Shown here in pieces: positions 25,584 to 33,884 of a stretch of 64,000 nt of DNA. The DNA comes from Pseudomonas sp. B6002 (GTDB taxonomy: Bacteria; Pseudomonadota; Gammaproteobacteria; Pseudomonadales; Pseudomonadaceae), in NCBI RefSeq assembly GCF_013385985.1, contig NZ_JACAOY010000035.1, forward strand, positions 27,449 through 91,448, in the 5' to 3' direction. A model generated the notes under the pieces. The model had not been told where the DNA came from, ran no database searches, and worked only from the letters and a program-made list of their open reading frames with translations. Each line of letters starts with the position of its first letter. The stretch's first letter is position 1. The position numbers were made by a program, and so were the translations under genes.

Positions 25584-25994
25584 ATGCTTTACCCCATCGC
25601 AATTTCAACCGGCGACGACGACCACGCCTGGGGCGTGGAAGTACCGGACATCCCTGGCTGCTACTCGGCGGGTGACGACCTGGACGACGCCATGGCCATG
25701 GCTCGCGAAGCAATCGAAGGGCACTTCGAAATCCTTGCCGAAGATGGCGCACCGATTCCCACCGCGCAAAAAGTCACCTTGCATGCCGCCAACCCGCAAT
25801 ACGCGGGATGCACTTGGGCTGTCGTAGACATTGATGTCACCAAGTACCTGGGCAAGGCACAGAAGCTCAACATCACGCTGCCGGGTTATCTGCTCAACCG
25901 CATTGATGAATATGTACTGCACCACCCCGAAGAAAAAAGCCGCTCGGGCTTCCTCGCTTCGGCTGCGCTCAAGGTGCTCCAGCAGGCCAACTGA
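25584..25994 (+). CDS. hicB: HicB-family antitoxin
   Basis: A 136-residue antitoxin. The N-terminal degenerate RNase H-like domain is seen as WGVEVPDIPGCYSAGDDLDDAMAMAREAIEGH. The C-terminus (LNITLPGYLLNRIDEYVLHH...SRSGFLASAALKVL) is a ribbon-helix-helix DNA-binding domain that would autorepress the pair. GGAGG lies in front of the ATG. Confidence 0.92.
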   Translation: MLYPIAISTGDDDHAWGVEVPDIPGCYSAGDDLDDAMAMAREAIEGHFEILAEDGAPIPTAQKVTLHAANPQYAGCTWAVVDIDVTKYLGKAQKLNITLPGYLLNRIDEYVLHHPEEKSRSGFLASAALKVLQQAN

Positions 25995-26081
25995 CCGGGC
26001 CGAATTCAACCGCAAGAAACGTAGTTTGCCGATGTGCCCGTCGCCCTAGACTGCAACGACACCTCACCCAGGAGCCCGACC

Positions 26082-26582
26082 ATGCTATTCCACTACACGC
26101 TCATGCCCTCCCCCGTCGGCCAGCTCACCCTGGTGGCACGCGACGGCAAACTCAACGCCATCCTGTGGGAAAAAGACCGGCCCAACCGCGTTCGCCTGGG
26201 GGATTTGCACGAAGCCAATGACAGCCCGGTGCTGCTGGAAACCCAGCGTCAGTTGAAGGAGTACTTCGCCGGCACGCGCAACCATTTCGAACTCGAACTG
26301 GACTTCACCGGCACCGATTTTCAAAAGCAGGTCTGGCAGGCGTTGTTGACCATTCCCTTTGGCGAAACCCGCAGCTACAGCGACATCGCCCGGCAGATCG
26401 GCAACCCGAAGGCCGTGCGTGCGGTCGGCGCGGCCAATGGGCGCAACCCCATCTCGATCATCGCGCCCTGCCATCGGGTTATCGGTGCTTCAGGCGAACT
26501 CACCGGTTTTGCCGGAGGGCTGGAAGCCAAGCAATATCTACTCGCGCTGGAAGGTACAGGCCAGGCGCGGTGGGCGTTCTGA
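26082..26582 (+). CDS. ogt: Methylated-DNA--[protein]-cysteine S-methyltransferase
   Basis: A suicide enzyme that removes O6-alkyl groups from guanine (and O4-alkyl thymine) in DNA. The 166-residue protein has the acceptor motif PCHRVIG with Cys130 and the DNA-binding helix region FQKQVWQALLTIPFGETRSYSDIARQIGNPKAVRAVGAANGRNP. It lacks an Ada-type regulatory domain, so Ogt-type. An AGGAG box decides the ATG at 26082. Confidence 0.94.
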   Translation: MLFHYTLMPSPVGQLTLVARDGKLNAILWEKDRPNRVRLGDLHEANDSPVLLETQRQLKEYFAGTRNHFELELDFTGTDFQKQVWQALLTIPFGETRSYSDIARQIGNPKAVRAVGAANGRNPISIIAPCHRVIGASGELTGFAGGLEAKQYLLALEGTGQARWAF

Positions 26583-26671
26583 GAAACCCTCCGACCCAAA
26601 TGTAAAAAGAAATTTCAGAACGACCCTGCGGTCCATACTTTCATCACCCCCTTGTTCAAGGAATCACGGTC

Positions 26672-27097
26672 ATGAAATTCTCCGCAGTGTCGCAATCCCT
26701 GTCCCGCTGGGCAGGCAGCCCCCGCACGTTCTACGCGGCGGTGGTGTTGATTTTGGCGTGGAGCCTGAGCGGGCCGTATTTCCATTACAACGACACCTGG
26801 CAGTTGATCATCAACACCTCGACCACCATCATCACCTTCCTGATGGTGTTCCTGATCCAGAACACGCAGAACCGCGACAACGACATCCTGCACATCAAGA
26901 TCGACGAGCTGCTGCGGGTCTCCAAGGATGCACAGAATGCCGTGTTGAGCCTGGACGGCCTGGACCGCAAGGAGCTGGAAAAACTGCGCCAGGAATACCG
27001 CAGCATCGGCAACACCGGCACCGTGAACCTCAACAGCAGTTGCGGGCAGGCTGCCGATGATGCGGCGCCGAGCAAAACCGATTTGAACCAGGCGTAA
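26672..27097 (+). CDS. Low-affinity iron permease family protein
   Basis: 141 residues, two membrane segments (AAVVLILAWSLSGPYF and LIINTSTTIITFLMVFLIQNTQNRD) followed by a helical cytoplasmic tail, as in the bacterial low-affinity iron permease family (PF04120). The NTSTTIITFLMVFLIQNTQNRD stretch is the family hallmark. Transport activity of the small bacterial versions is not established. The gene is monocistronic and ends in a strong terminator. Confidence 0.85.
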   Translation: MKFSAVSQSLSRWAGSPRTFYAAVVLILAWSLSGPYFHYNDTWQLIINTSTTIITFLMVFLIQNTQNRDNDILHIKIDELLRVSKDAQNAVLSLDGLDRKELEKLRQEYRSIGNTGTVNLNSSCGQAADDAAPSKTDLNQA

Positions 27098-27100
27098 AAA

Positions 27101-27131
27101 AACGGCGGTTGGAGAAGCTCCAACCGCCGTT
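27101..27131 (+). terminator. Strong hairpin terminator
   Basis: A 14-bp perfect stem (27101-27114 with 27118-27131) has a 3-nt loop and a preceding A-run; it works on either strand between two convergent genes. Confidence 0.85.
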
Positions 27132-27151
27132 GTTCATTTCACGTGGCGTGA

Positions 27152-27679
27152 TCAACCGTCGCCCTGATGACCTTTGCCATAGGTCGACGCGAGGGCACGG
27201 GCCTTTTGCAGACGCTCTTCCAGCTTGGGCAGCGTCTCATCCACCAGTGCTTTTATTTCGGGTACATCCGACGCCGCGCCTTCCTGTTTGAACAGGGCAA
27301 TGGCGTCTTCGTTTTCCTTGACCTGCTGGGCGGTGTAGGCGGCATCGAAGGAATCACCGTCCTTGAGTTCAGGCATCAAAGTCTCGGCCTTGTCGACGAT
27401 CTTTTCCCGGGGCGCCACAGGCAAGTCGAGCTTCTTGGCGATCGCGGCCAAATGCTGGTTGGCCAGGGTGCGTTCGTTGATCACCTCGATGGTGTAGTCC
27501 TTGATTTCCTGGGACGAGGTTTTGGCGTGGGCCATGCGACTGGTTTCGATATCGGCCATACCTTTGGCCGAAGCCTGCTCGATGAATTCGGCAGGCGACT
27601 GGGCGAAAGCATTGCTGGCGCCGAGGCCCAGCAGCATCGCGAAACTGGCGGTGCGTAACCGGATAGCCATGCGGCTCAT
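27152..27679 (-). CDS. DUF4142 periplasmic protein
   Basis: 175 residues with a signal peptide ending in SNAFA. The mature part is mostly helical with the DUF4142 pattern FIEQASAKGMADIETSRMAHAKTSSQEIKDYT and a central VKENEDAIALFKQEG segment, reminiscent of ferritin-like DUF4142 proteins. Function unproven. The GGAGGAACCC box precedes the ATG. Confidence 0.87.
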   Translation of the reverse strand: MSRMAIRLRTASFAMLLGLGASNAFAQSPAEFIEQASAKGMADIETSRMAHAKTSSQEIKDYTIEVINERTLANQHLAAIAKKLDLPVAPREKIVDKAETLMPELKDGDSFDAAYTAQQVKENEDAIALFKQEGAASDVPEIKALVDETLPKLEERLQKARALASTYGKGHQGDG

Positions 27680-27723
27680 GATGGGTTCCTCCAGGGCAAA
27701 AATAGGTGCGGGGAGAATACGCC

Positions 27724-27751
27724 CCGCCCTGAATTCGAATTTTCAGGGCGG
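27724..27751. terminator. Hairpin between LysE-type and DUF4142 genes
   Basis: CCGCCCTGAA pairs with TTCAGGGCGG around TTCGAATT. No U-run in the minus direction, so termination strength is uncertain. Confidence 0.45.
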
Positions 27752-27799
27752 CAAAGGTTTAGAAAAAACTCGCCAGTGCGACGAACGGTCGTCGGTCTA

Positions 27800-28441
27800 T
27801 CAGGCCGGTTTACTGCCAAACAGGCCCGGCAACGCGTGTGCCAGGGCATTGATGGCGAAACCGATGAACATCACGCCGCAGAGCTTGGTGATCAGGATTT
27901 CATGACGCTGGTACACCGTGCGCACGCGCTGGGCACCGACTACGCCGATGAGGATGGCGTAGGCCAGCAGACCGCCGACAAAGCTCAGGAAGATCAGCGA
28001 AGGCAGCATCGCCCAGGTCAACAATTCGGCGCGGCTGGACAGCAATGCCGTGAAGGTTGCCACTGCCACCGGGTAAGCCTTGGGGTTGGTCAGGCCAAAC
28101 AGAATGCCGTGCCAGAACGGATGGCGGGCCGCCCCCTGGGGCGCATCGCTGCTGCGACGCTGGGTGCGGATCGCGCGCCAGCCGAGCCAGAACAGGTACA
28201 GGCCACTGAGTACGCCCAGCACATCAAACGCACTGCTGCCGACTTCCCGCGCGCCAACAATGGCGATCAGCGCCGTACTGCACCACACCACATCCCCCAG
28301 CAAGTGCCCGCACAGAAAACCCGCACCGGCACGACGGCCACGAGCGGCGCCAATACCGAATACGGCCAGTACTCCCGGGCCGGGTGTAATACCGTAGATA
28401 AAACCCGAAGCAAGGACGGCGAGCAGCAAGGATGGGGTCAT
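27800..28441 (-). CDS. LysE-family amino-acid/metabolite exporter
   Basis: 213 residues with six membrane segments. The signature GITPGPGVLAVFGIGAARGRRAG near the N-terminus and the helix pair GLTNPKAYPVAVATFTALL match the LysE/RhtB family, which exports amino acids, homoserine or similar solutes. The substrate cannot be read from sequence. A REP pair separates it from the LysR gene upstream. Confidence 0.9.
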   Translation of the reverse strand: MTPSLLLAVLASGFIYGITPGPGVLAVFGIGAARGRRAGAGFLCGHLLGDVVWCSTALIAIVGAREVGSSAFDVLGVLSGLYLFWLGWRAIRTQRRSSDAPQGAARHPFWHGILFGLTNPKAYPVAVATFTALLSSRAELLTWAMLPSLIFLSFVGGLLAYAILIGVVGAQRVRTVYQRHEILITKLCGVMFIGFAINALAHALPGLFGSKPA

Positions 28442-28527
28442 GGGCGCGACTCAAACAAACAGTTGGAAGGTGATGGGATTCTGCACGTTCTGCCGAGGAG
28501 CGCAATCCTGAAAAAAACCCTGCCCTC

Positions 28528-28619
28528 CTGTAGGAGCCGGCTTGCCGGCGATTGGGGACTGTCAGGCAATACGTGGGCAAGCTGACCCGGCGCAATCGCT
28601 GGCAAGCCAGCTCCTACAG
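28528..28619. repeat. REP pair, GTAGGAGC type
   Basis: The left arm CTGTAGGAGCCGGCTTGCCG and right arm GGCAAGCCAGCTCCTACAG are inverted. The right arm ends directly at the stop codon of the LysR gene. The arms differ (CCGGC versus CTGGC). Confidence 0.85.
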
Positions 28620-29525
28620 TTAGGGGGTGTAAGACAAGACGCCTTGCACCTGCTCGATCAACCACTGCAACCCCGAATCCCCGCCCCGCCGCGCATGCCA
28701 CGCCAGTTCAACGGCAAACGAAGGAATATGAAACGGCGGCGGCACGCTCACCAGCGCCGGGTGATCGATGCTGAGCAAGCCCCGGGACGACACCGTCAAG
28801 ATCAGGTCCGTGCCCTGGATCAGCTGGGGCGCCACACCCCAATGCGGCAGGCTGATTGCCACATGTCGCCGCTCACGAATGGCGCTCAGGGCGCGCTCGA
28901 TTTCCGGCGTGCCGCTGCCGCGCATTTCCAGCAGTACATGGGGCCGCGACAGGTAAGTGGCCAAGTCCAGCGAGCCATCCTCCGGCAAGCTGCTGCGGTC
29001 CACCAGGCAGGTGTAGTGCTCTTCGAACAAGGGCGTGGTGCGTAATTCGGCGGGCATGTCGGGGAACACCCCGGCGGCCAAATCAAGGTCGCCATTGAGC
29101 ACGCCATCGACCATGCCTTCACGGCTGGCCTGGACAATCTGCAAGTCGATACCCGGTGCTTCGCGGCGCAAGGTACGCACCAGGCCAGGCAGGAAAATCG
29201 CCGCGCTGTAGTCCGACATGGCCACCCGAAACCGGCGCTTGGCCGACGCCGGATCAAACCGGTTCGGCGCCAGCAGCGCCTGCACCTGCGCCAACGCCTC
29301 GGCCAGTGGGTTTGCCAGCTCCAAGGCACGGGCCGTGGGCACCAGGCTGCCGCCCTGGCGGACCAGCAGCGGGTCGCCCAGCAAGTCCCTCAAGCGCGCC
29401 AGCGCATGGCTCACGGCCGGCTGGCTCAGGTGTAAACGCTCGGCCGCGCGGGTGACATGTTGCTCAGTCAGCAACGCGTCGAGGATCACCAGCAGGTTGA
29501 GGTCGATGCGACGCAGATCATTCAT
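28620..29525 (-). CDS. LysR-family regulator (NodD/NahR-type layout)
   Basis: 301 residues from MNDLRRIDLNLLVILDALL; two more in-frame starts lie 9 and 18 bases upstream, but GGTGAG suits this one. The helix-turn-helix is LTEQHVTRAAERLHLSQPAVSHALARLRDLLGDPLLVR, typical of the NodD/PcpR/LeuO-like group. The effector domain follows. It is divergent from a YdcZ-type transporter gene, the likely target. Confidence 0.87.
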   Translation of the reverse strand: MNDLRRIDLNLLVILDALLTEQHVTRAAERLHLSQPAVSHALARLRDLLGDPLLVRQGGSLVPTARALELANPLAEALAQVQALLAPNRFDPASAKRRFRVAMSDYSAAIFLPGLVRTLRREAPGIDLQIVQASREGMVDGVLNGDLDLAAGVFPDMPAELRTTPLFEEHYTCLVDRSSLPEDGSLDLATYLSRPHVLLEMRGSGTPEIERALSAIRERRHVAISLPHWGVAPQLIQGTDLILTVSSRGLLSIDHPALVSVPPPFHIPSFAVELAWHARRGGDSGLQWLIEQVQGVLSYTP

Positions 29526-29611
29526 CAGCTGCATGCTCACCATAAGAACTTGGAATTTAAATGTGCGTGACGAATACCTTAGAGTCCAGCAAAACCTCTG
29601 GGAGATTCGAC

Positions 29612-30100
29612 ATGACGACGTTGCATTGGGTGGGTTTGCTGGTGCTGGCGGTGATCGCCGGCGCGGTGGTGCCGTTTCAGAGCGCGATCAACGCCAACCT
29701 CGGGCGCGGGCTTGGCCACCCGTTGTGGGCCACCCTGGCCTCGTTGCTGGTGAGCATCATCGTGCTGCTACCGGTGATCCTGGCGCTGCGCCTGCCGTTG
29801 CCAAGCCTGGCCTTTATCAGCAAAGCGCCGCTGTGGATGTGGGCCGGTGGTGCGTTTGGCGTGTGCTTCATTTCACTGGCGTTGATGCTGCTGCCCAAGC
29901 TGGGCGCATCGGGGTTTATCGCGCTGGCCATGGCCGGGCAGATTCTCGCCTCGCTGCTGCTCGATCACTTCGGCCTGTTCGGCCTGGTGGAGCGCCAACT
30001 GACAACGCCCCGCGTGTTGGGGGCGTTGTTGTTGATCGGCGGTGTGGCGTTGATTCAGTTCAGCGCCACACCGGCCCGGACCTTGGCAACGGCGGGCTGA
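29612..30100 (+). CDS. DMT family transporter, YdcZ type
   Basis: 162 residues, five membrane segments; AGAVVPFQSAINANLGRGLGHPLWATLASLLV is characteristic of the short DMT family (PF04657), whose members usually act as pairs or homo-oligomers. I use the ATG at 29612 with GGGAG upstream. Divergent from a LysR gene; convergent with an MFS gene, the two stops abutting at 30100/30101. Confidence 0.85.
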   Translation: MTTLHWVGLLVLAVIAGAVVPFQSAINANLGRGLGHPLWATLASLLVSIIVLLPVILALRLPLPSLAFISKAPLWMWAGGAFGVCFISLALMLLPKLGASGFIALAMAGQILASLLLDHFGLFGLVERQLTTPRVLGALLLIGGVALIQFSATPARTLATAG

Positions 30101-31432
30101 TCAGCCCTTGTCGAGGGTGCGCAATTTTTGCGGCAAGCCCCACAACAAGAGGGCCGCCGCCAACAGCGCACACACACCGATCACGTACAGCGCTGGTGTG
30201 GTACTGCCGGTCAGGTCCTTGATGCGCCCCACCATCACCGGGCTGACGATGCCGCCGAATTGCCCCAGCGTATTGATCACCGCGATGCCGCCCGCCGCAC
30301 CTGCTCCGGCACCGGCCAGCAGCTTGGGTGGCAAGGTCCAGAAGGTTGGGATCGAGGCGATGATGCCGGCTCCCAACATGCCCAGGGCGATGATCAGGAA
30401 GGTGGTGTGGTCGGCAAAGATGCCGGCGCTGAAAAAGCCCACGGCACCGAGCAACACCAGGCCGCTGACAAACTTGCGTCGCTCGCCGGTAGCGTCCGAC
30501 AAGCGCCCGATCACTACCATGCTGATCGCACCACATACATAGGGAATGGCCGTGAGCAAACCAATCATCACCGGGCTCTGGGTGCCGGCGCTGCGGATCA
30601 ACTGCGGTGCCCAGAAGTTGAGACCGTAGGACGCGACCTGGATCAGGAAGTAGATAAAACCAAGCATCAGGAAACCGGGAATACGGATCGCCGACAGCAG
30701 CGAACCGCCGTGCGAGTTCGGCTCATGCTTGGCGATACGGCTCGACAGCAAGGCCTTCTCCGCCGTTGTCAGCCAATGGGCGTCTTCGATGCGGTCCTTG
30801 AGCAGGGTCAACACCATCAAGCCCAGGCCGATGCACGGCAAGCCGCCAAGCAGGAACAACCAGTGCCAGCCACGCATTTGCAGCACGCCGTCGAGGTGCT
30901 CCAGCACCAGGCCGGAAAACGGTGCGCCTACCAGCCCGGCAAAGGCCGAGGCCAGGAACAGCATCGAGGTGATGCGTCCACGGAAGTGTTGGGGAAACCA
31001 CAGCGTCAGGTAATACAGCACGCCCGGCGCGAAACCCGCCTCCATGGCACCGATCAGAAAACGCAGCGCATAGAACTGCCACTCGGCAGTGACAAACACC
31101 ATGGCCGCCGTGGCCAGCCCCCAGGACATCATGATCCGCGCAATCCAGCGCCGGGCGCCGACCTTGTACAGCATCATGTTGCTGGGCACTTCGAAGATCA
31201 CATAGCCCACCACAAACAACCCGGCCCCCAGGCCGTAGGCGGTGTCGCTCAGGCTCAGGTCGGCCTGCAGCTGGAACTTGGCGAAGCTGATGTTGATCCG
31301 GTCAAAAAACGCGAACAGGTAGCACACCATGATCAGTGGCATCAGGCGCCAGGCGACCTTGCTGACCAGGGTTTTTTCCGCGTCAATCTCATCAGCCGTG
31401 CGCGCGCCGGCCTCTAACGTATTAGTGCTCAT
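30101..31432 (-). CDS. MFS transporter, anion:cation symporter family
   Basis: 443 residues, 12 membrane segments, with the ACS-family (phthalate/tartrate/hexuronate-type) features CYLFAFFDRINISFAKFQLQADLSLSDTAYGLGAGLFVVGYVIFEVPSN. The family takes up organic anions. It is the last gene of a unit with an HMG-CoA-lyase family gene and a CoA-transferase gene, so it probably imports the acid these enzymes degrade. Confidence 0.9.
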   Translation of the reverse strand: MSTNTLEAGARTADEIDAEKTLVSKVAWRLMPLIMVCYLFAFFDRINISFAKFQLQADLSLSDTAYGLGAGLFVVGYVIFEVPSNMMLYKVGARRWIARIMMSWGLATAAMVFVTAEWQFYALRFLIGAMEAGFAPGVLYYLTLWFPQHFRGRITSMLFLASAFAGLVGAPFSGLVLEHLDGVLQMRGWHWLFLLGGLPCIGLGLMVLTLLKDRIEDAHWLTTAEKALLSSRIAKHEPNSHGGSLLSAIRIPGFLMLGFIYFLIQVASYGLNFWAPQLIRSAGTQSPVMIGLLTAIPYVCGAISMVVIGRLSDATGERRKFVSGLVLLGAVGFFSAGIFADHTTFLIIALGMLGAGIIASIPTFWTLPPKLLAGAGAGAAGGIAVINTLGQFGGIVSPVMVGRIKDLTGSTTPALYVIGVCALLAAALLLWGLPQKLRTLDKG

Positions 31433-31491
31433 GGTTTCTCTCCAGCGGGCTGCTCACAGGCGCCCGATTGTTTTTGTTGTCTGGTGCGGCG

Positions 31492-32433
31492 TTACAACGT
31501 GGCGATGTACGCCGGTGGCGGATGCAGGTCGCAGTTGCGCCCGGCCTTGGCCACCTGGCCGGGTAATTCATGGCCCAGCAGGGCCGGCAAGCGGCGAGAC
31601 ATGTCCAGCAGGTGCGGCAGGTCGATGCCGGTGGGAATGCCGACTTCGTCGCAGAGGTTCACCAAGTCTTCGGTGCAGATATTGCCCGACGCACCCGGTG
31701 CAAACGGGCAGCCACCCAGGCCGCCAAGGGCCGCGTCAAAACGGCGGGCACCGGCTTCATAGGCGGCCAGCACATTGCATAGACCCAGGCCCCGGGTGTT
31801 ATGGAAATGCAGGGTCAGGTCGCTGGCGGGCACACGCTCCAGCACGCGTTTTACCAAGCGCGCTACCTGACGCGGGTTGGCCATGCCGGTGGTGTCAGCG
31901 AGGCTGATGCCCGGTATTCCCAACGCCAGGTAAGCGTCGACAATGTGCAGCACGCGGTCTTCATCAATCTTGCCTTCGAACGGGCAACCGAAGGTGGTGG
32001 CGATGCTGCCGTTGAGGCTCACCGGATGCTCGGCGGCAAAGCTGACAATGTCGCCAAACGCCGCCAACGACGCTTCGCAACGCATGCGCATGTTCGCCAG
32101 GTTGTGGGCCTGGCTGGCGGACATCACCAGGTTCAGTTCATCGGCGCGGGACTCGATGGCGCGCTGAGCGCCCTTGAGGTTGGGAATCAGCGCCACGTAG
32201 ATCACACCCGGCGTGCGCGTGATGCCCTGGAACACCTGCTCGCCATCGCGCAGCGCCGGGATGGCCTTGGGCGAAACGAACGAGCCGGCTTCGATCCGCG
32301 AAAATCCGGCCTGGGACAGCCCGTCGATCAGGGCGATCTTGTCAGCGGTTTCAACCCAGGTCGGTTCGATCTGCAGGCCGTCACGCGGGGACACTTCCTG
32401 CACGATCAGCGCGTCGGAATAATCAGTAATCAT
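31492..32433 (-). CDS. Hydroxymethylglutaryl-CoA lyase family protein
   Basis: 313 residues of a TIM-barrel lyase that cleaves 3-hydroxy-3-methylglutaryl-CoA, or a related citramalyl-type CoA ester, to acetyl-CoA plus a keto acid. The HMGL start VQEVSPRDGLQIEP holds the catalytic Arg-Asp; metal-binding HFHNTRG and the conserved GGLGGCPFAPGASGNICTED with the catalytic Cys are intact. It overlaps the CoA-transferase gene by ATGA. In leucine catabolism the enzyme sits with liuABCD; those genes are absent here, so a free-acid route (CoA-transfer then cleavage) is more likely. Confidence 0.9.
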   Translation of the reverse strand: MITDYSDALIVQEVSPRDGLQIEPTWVETADKIALIDGLSQAGFSRIEAGSFVSPKAIPALRDGEQVFQGITRTPGVIYVALIPNLKGAQRAIESRADELNLVMSASQAHNLANMRMRCEASLAAFGDIVSFAAEHPVSLNGSIATTFGCPFEGKIDEDRVLHIVDAYLALGIPGISLADTTGMANPRQVARLVKRVLERVPASDLTLHFHNTRGLGLCNVLAAYEAGARRFDAALGGLGGCPFAPGASGNICTEDLVNLCDEVGIPTGIDLPHLLDMSRRLPALLGHELPGQVAKAGRNCDLHPPPAYIATL

Positions 32434-33623
32434 TGCACCACTCCCGCGGTTTTCAGGCGTTGGATATCGGCGCCGGTCAGGCCCAGGCTGCCGAGGATAT
32501 CGTCGGTGTGCTGGCCCAGGGTCGGCCCTTGCCAGTTCACGCCACCCGGAGTTTCGGACAGCTTGGGCACGATGCCCGGCATTTTCACCGACACACCACC
32601 CGGCAGCTCGGCAGTGAGCAACATGTCGCGCGCCTGGTAGTGCGGGTCGCTGACGATATCAGCCACGGAGTAAATGCGCCCGGCCGGCACTTCGGCAGCT
32701 TCCAGGGCGCTGAGCACCTGGTCGATGGGCAAGCTGCTGGTCCAGTGGGTGATCGCCGCGTCGAGCAGACCGCTCTTGGCGGCGCGGCCATCGTTGTGGG
32801 CGAACTCGGGCGCGTCGGCCAGGTCGGCGCGGCCGATGGTGGTCATCAGGCGCTTGTAGATCGGGTCGCTGTTGCCGGCGATCACCACATAGGCGCCGTC
32901 GGCGGTGAGGTAGGTGTTGGACGGCGCAATGCCGGGCAACGCCCCGCCGCTGCGCTCACGCACATGGCCGAGCATGTCGTATTCGGGCACCAGGCTTTCC
33001 ATCAGGTTGAACACGCTTTCAGCCAGGGACACATCGACCACCTGCCCGTCGCCCTGCCCGGTCTTGACCCGCAGCAGCGACATCAGCGCGCCGATCACGC
33101 CGTGCAATGAAGCCAGGGAATCACCCAGGCTCACGCCAACCCGCGCAGGCGGTGAATCCGGGTTGCCGGTGGTGTAGCGAATGCCGCCCATGGCCTCGCC
33201 GATGGCGCCGAAGCCAGGACGGTCGCGGTAAGGGCCGGTCTGGCCGTAGCCGGAGATGCGCACCAGGGTCAGCTTGGGGTTGATGGCCTGCAGCACATCC
33301 CAGCCCAGGCCGAGCTTTTCCAGGCCACCGGGACGCAGGTTTTCAATCAGTACATCGGCGTCGCCGAGCAGTTGCTTGATCAGGTCCAGGCCTTCCGGGG
33401 ACTTGAGGTCCAGGGCCAGGGACTTCTTGTTGCGCGATTGCAGGTACCACCACAGCGACGTGCCTTCGTGCAGCTTTCGCCATTTGCGAAGCGGGTCGCC
33501 CTGGCCCATGGCTTCGATCTTGATCACCTCGGCGCCAAACTCGGCCATCAGCCGGGCGGCGAACGGCGCGGCAATCAGGGTGCCGATCTCGATCACCTTG
33601 ATACCGCTCAGGGGAGCCGTCAT
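32430..33623 (-). CDS. CaiB/BaiF family (type III) CoA-transferase
   Basis: 397 residues from MTAPLSGIKVIEIGTLIAAPFAARLM. The family moves CoA between carboxylic acids; the catalytic Asp lies in DLKSPEG...LIENLRPGGLEKLG-type segments, and the family block SGYGQTGPYRDRPGFGAIGEAMGG is intact. A GAGG box supports this start; the frame extends another 93 bases upstream. With the lyase next to it, it would activate a hydroxy-acid with CoA from succinyl-CoA or acetyl-CoA. Confidence 0.9.
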   Translation of the reverse strand: MTAPLSGIKVIEIGTLIAAPFAARLMAEFGAEVIKIEAMGQGDPLRKWRKLHEGTSLWWYLQSRNKKSLALDLKSPEGLDLIKQLLGDADVLIENLRPGGLEKLGLGWDVLQAINPKLTLVRISGYGQTGPYRDRPGFGAIGEAMGGIRYTTGNPDSPPARVGVSLGDSLASLHGVIGALMSLLRVKTGQGDGQVVDVSLAESVFNLMESLVPEYDMLGHVRERSGGALPGIAPSNTYLTADGAYVVIAGNSDPIYKRLMTTIGRADLADAPEFAHNDGRAAKSGLLDAAITHWTSSLPIDQVLSALEAAEVPAGRIYSVADIVSDPHYQARDMLLTAELPGGVSVKMPGIVPKLSETPGGVNWQGPTLGQHTDDILGSLGLTGADIQRLKTAGVVQ

Positions 33624-33740
33624 GGGGTGTACCTCTTGTTCTTGGAATGTGGGGCCAAGACTAGAGGGCAGTGCCAGGAGAAATCCAACCGTCAGTTGGC
33701 AACGAGCGTTCGCCAAACACGAACGATCAGGGAATCATCC

Positions 33741-33866
33741 GTAGGAGACGACTTACCGGCGATGGCAGCCTCAAGCTTTGCGCCGATTTCGAGGCCGCCA
33801 TCGCCGGCAAGCCGGGCTCCTACAGATGACCGCATTCCCCTGTGGGAGCCGGGCTTGCCCGCGATG
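33741..33866. repeat. REP pair plus a third REP arm
   Basis: The left arm GTAGGAGACGACTTACCGGC (partly decayed) pairs with GCCGGCAAGCCGGGCTCCTAC ending at 33823. A further single arm TGTGGGAGCCGGGCTTGCCC (33841) follows. It separates the LysR gene from the CoA-transferase gene and may terminate the former. Confidence 0.8.
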
Positions 33867-33884
33867 AGGCCGACAGGGTTTCAA

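Noticed and set aside
30128-31417. 429-codon frame antisense to the ACS-type MFS gene
   Set aside because: Shadow; Gln/His-rich with no membrane segments or motif, while the minus strand has twelve.
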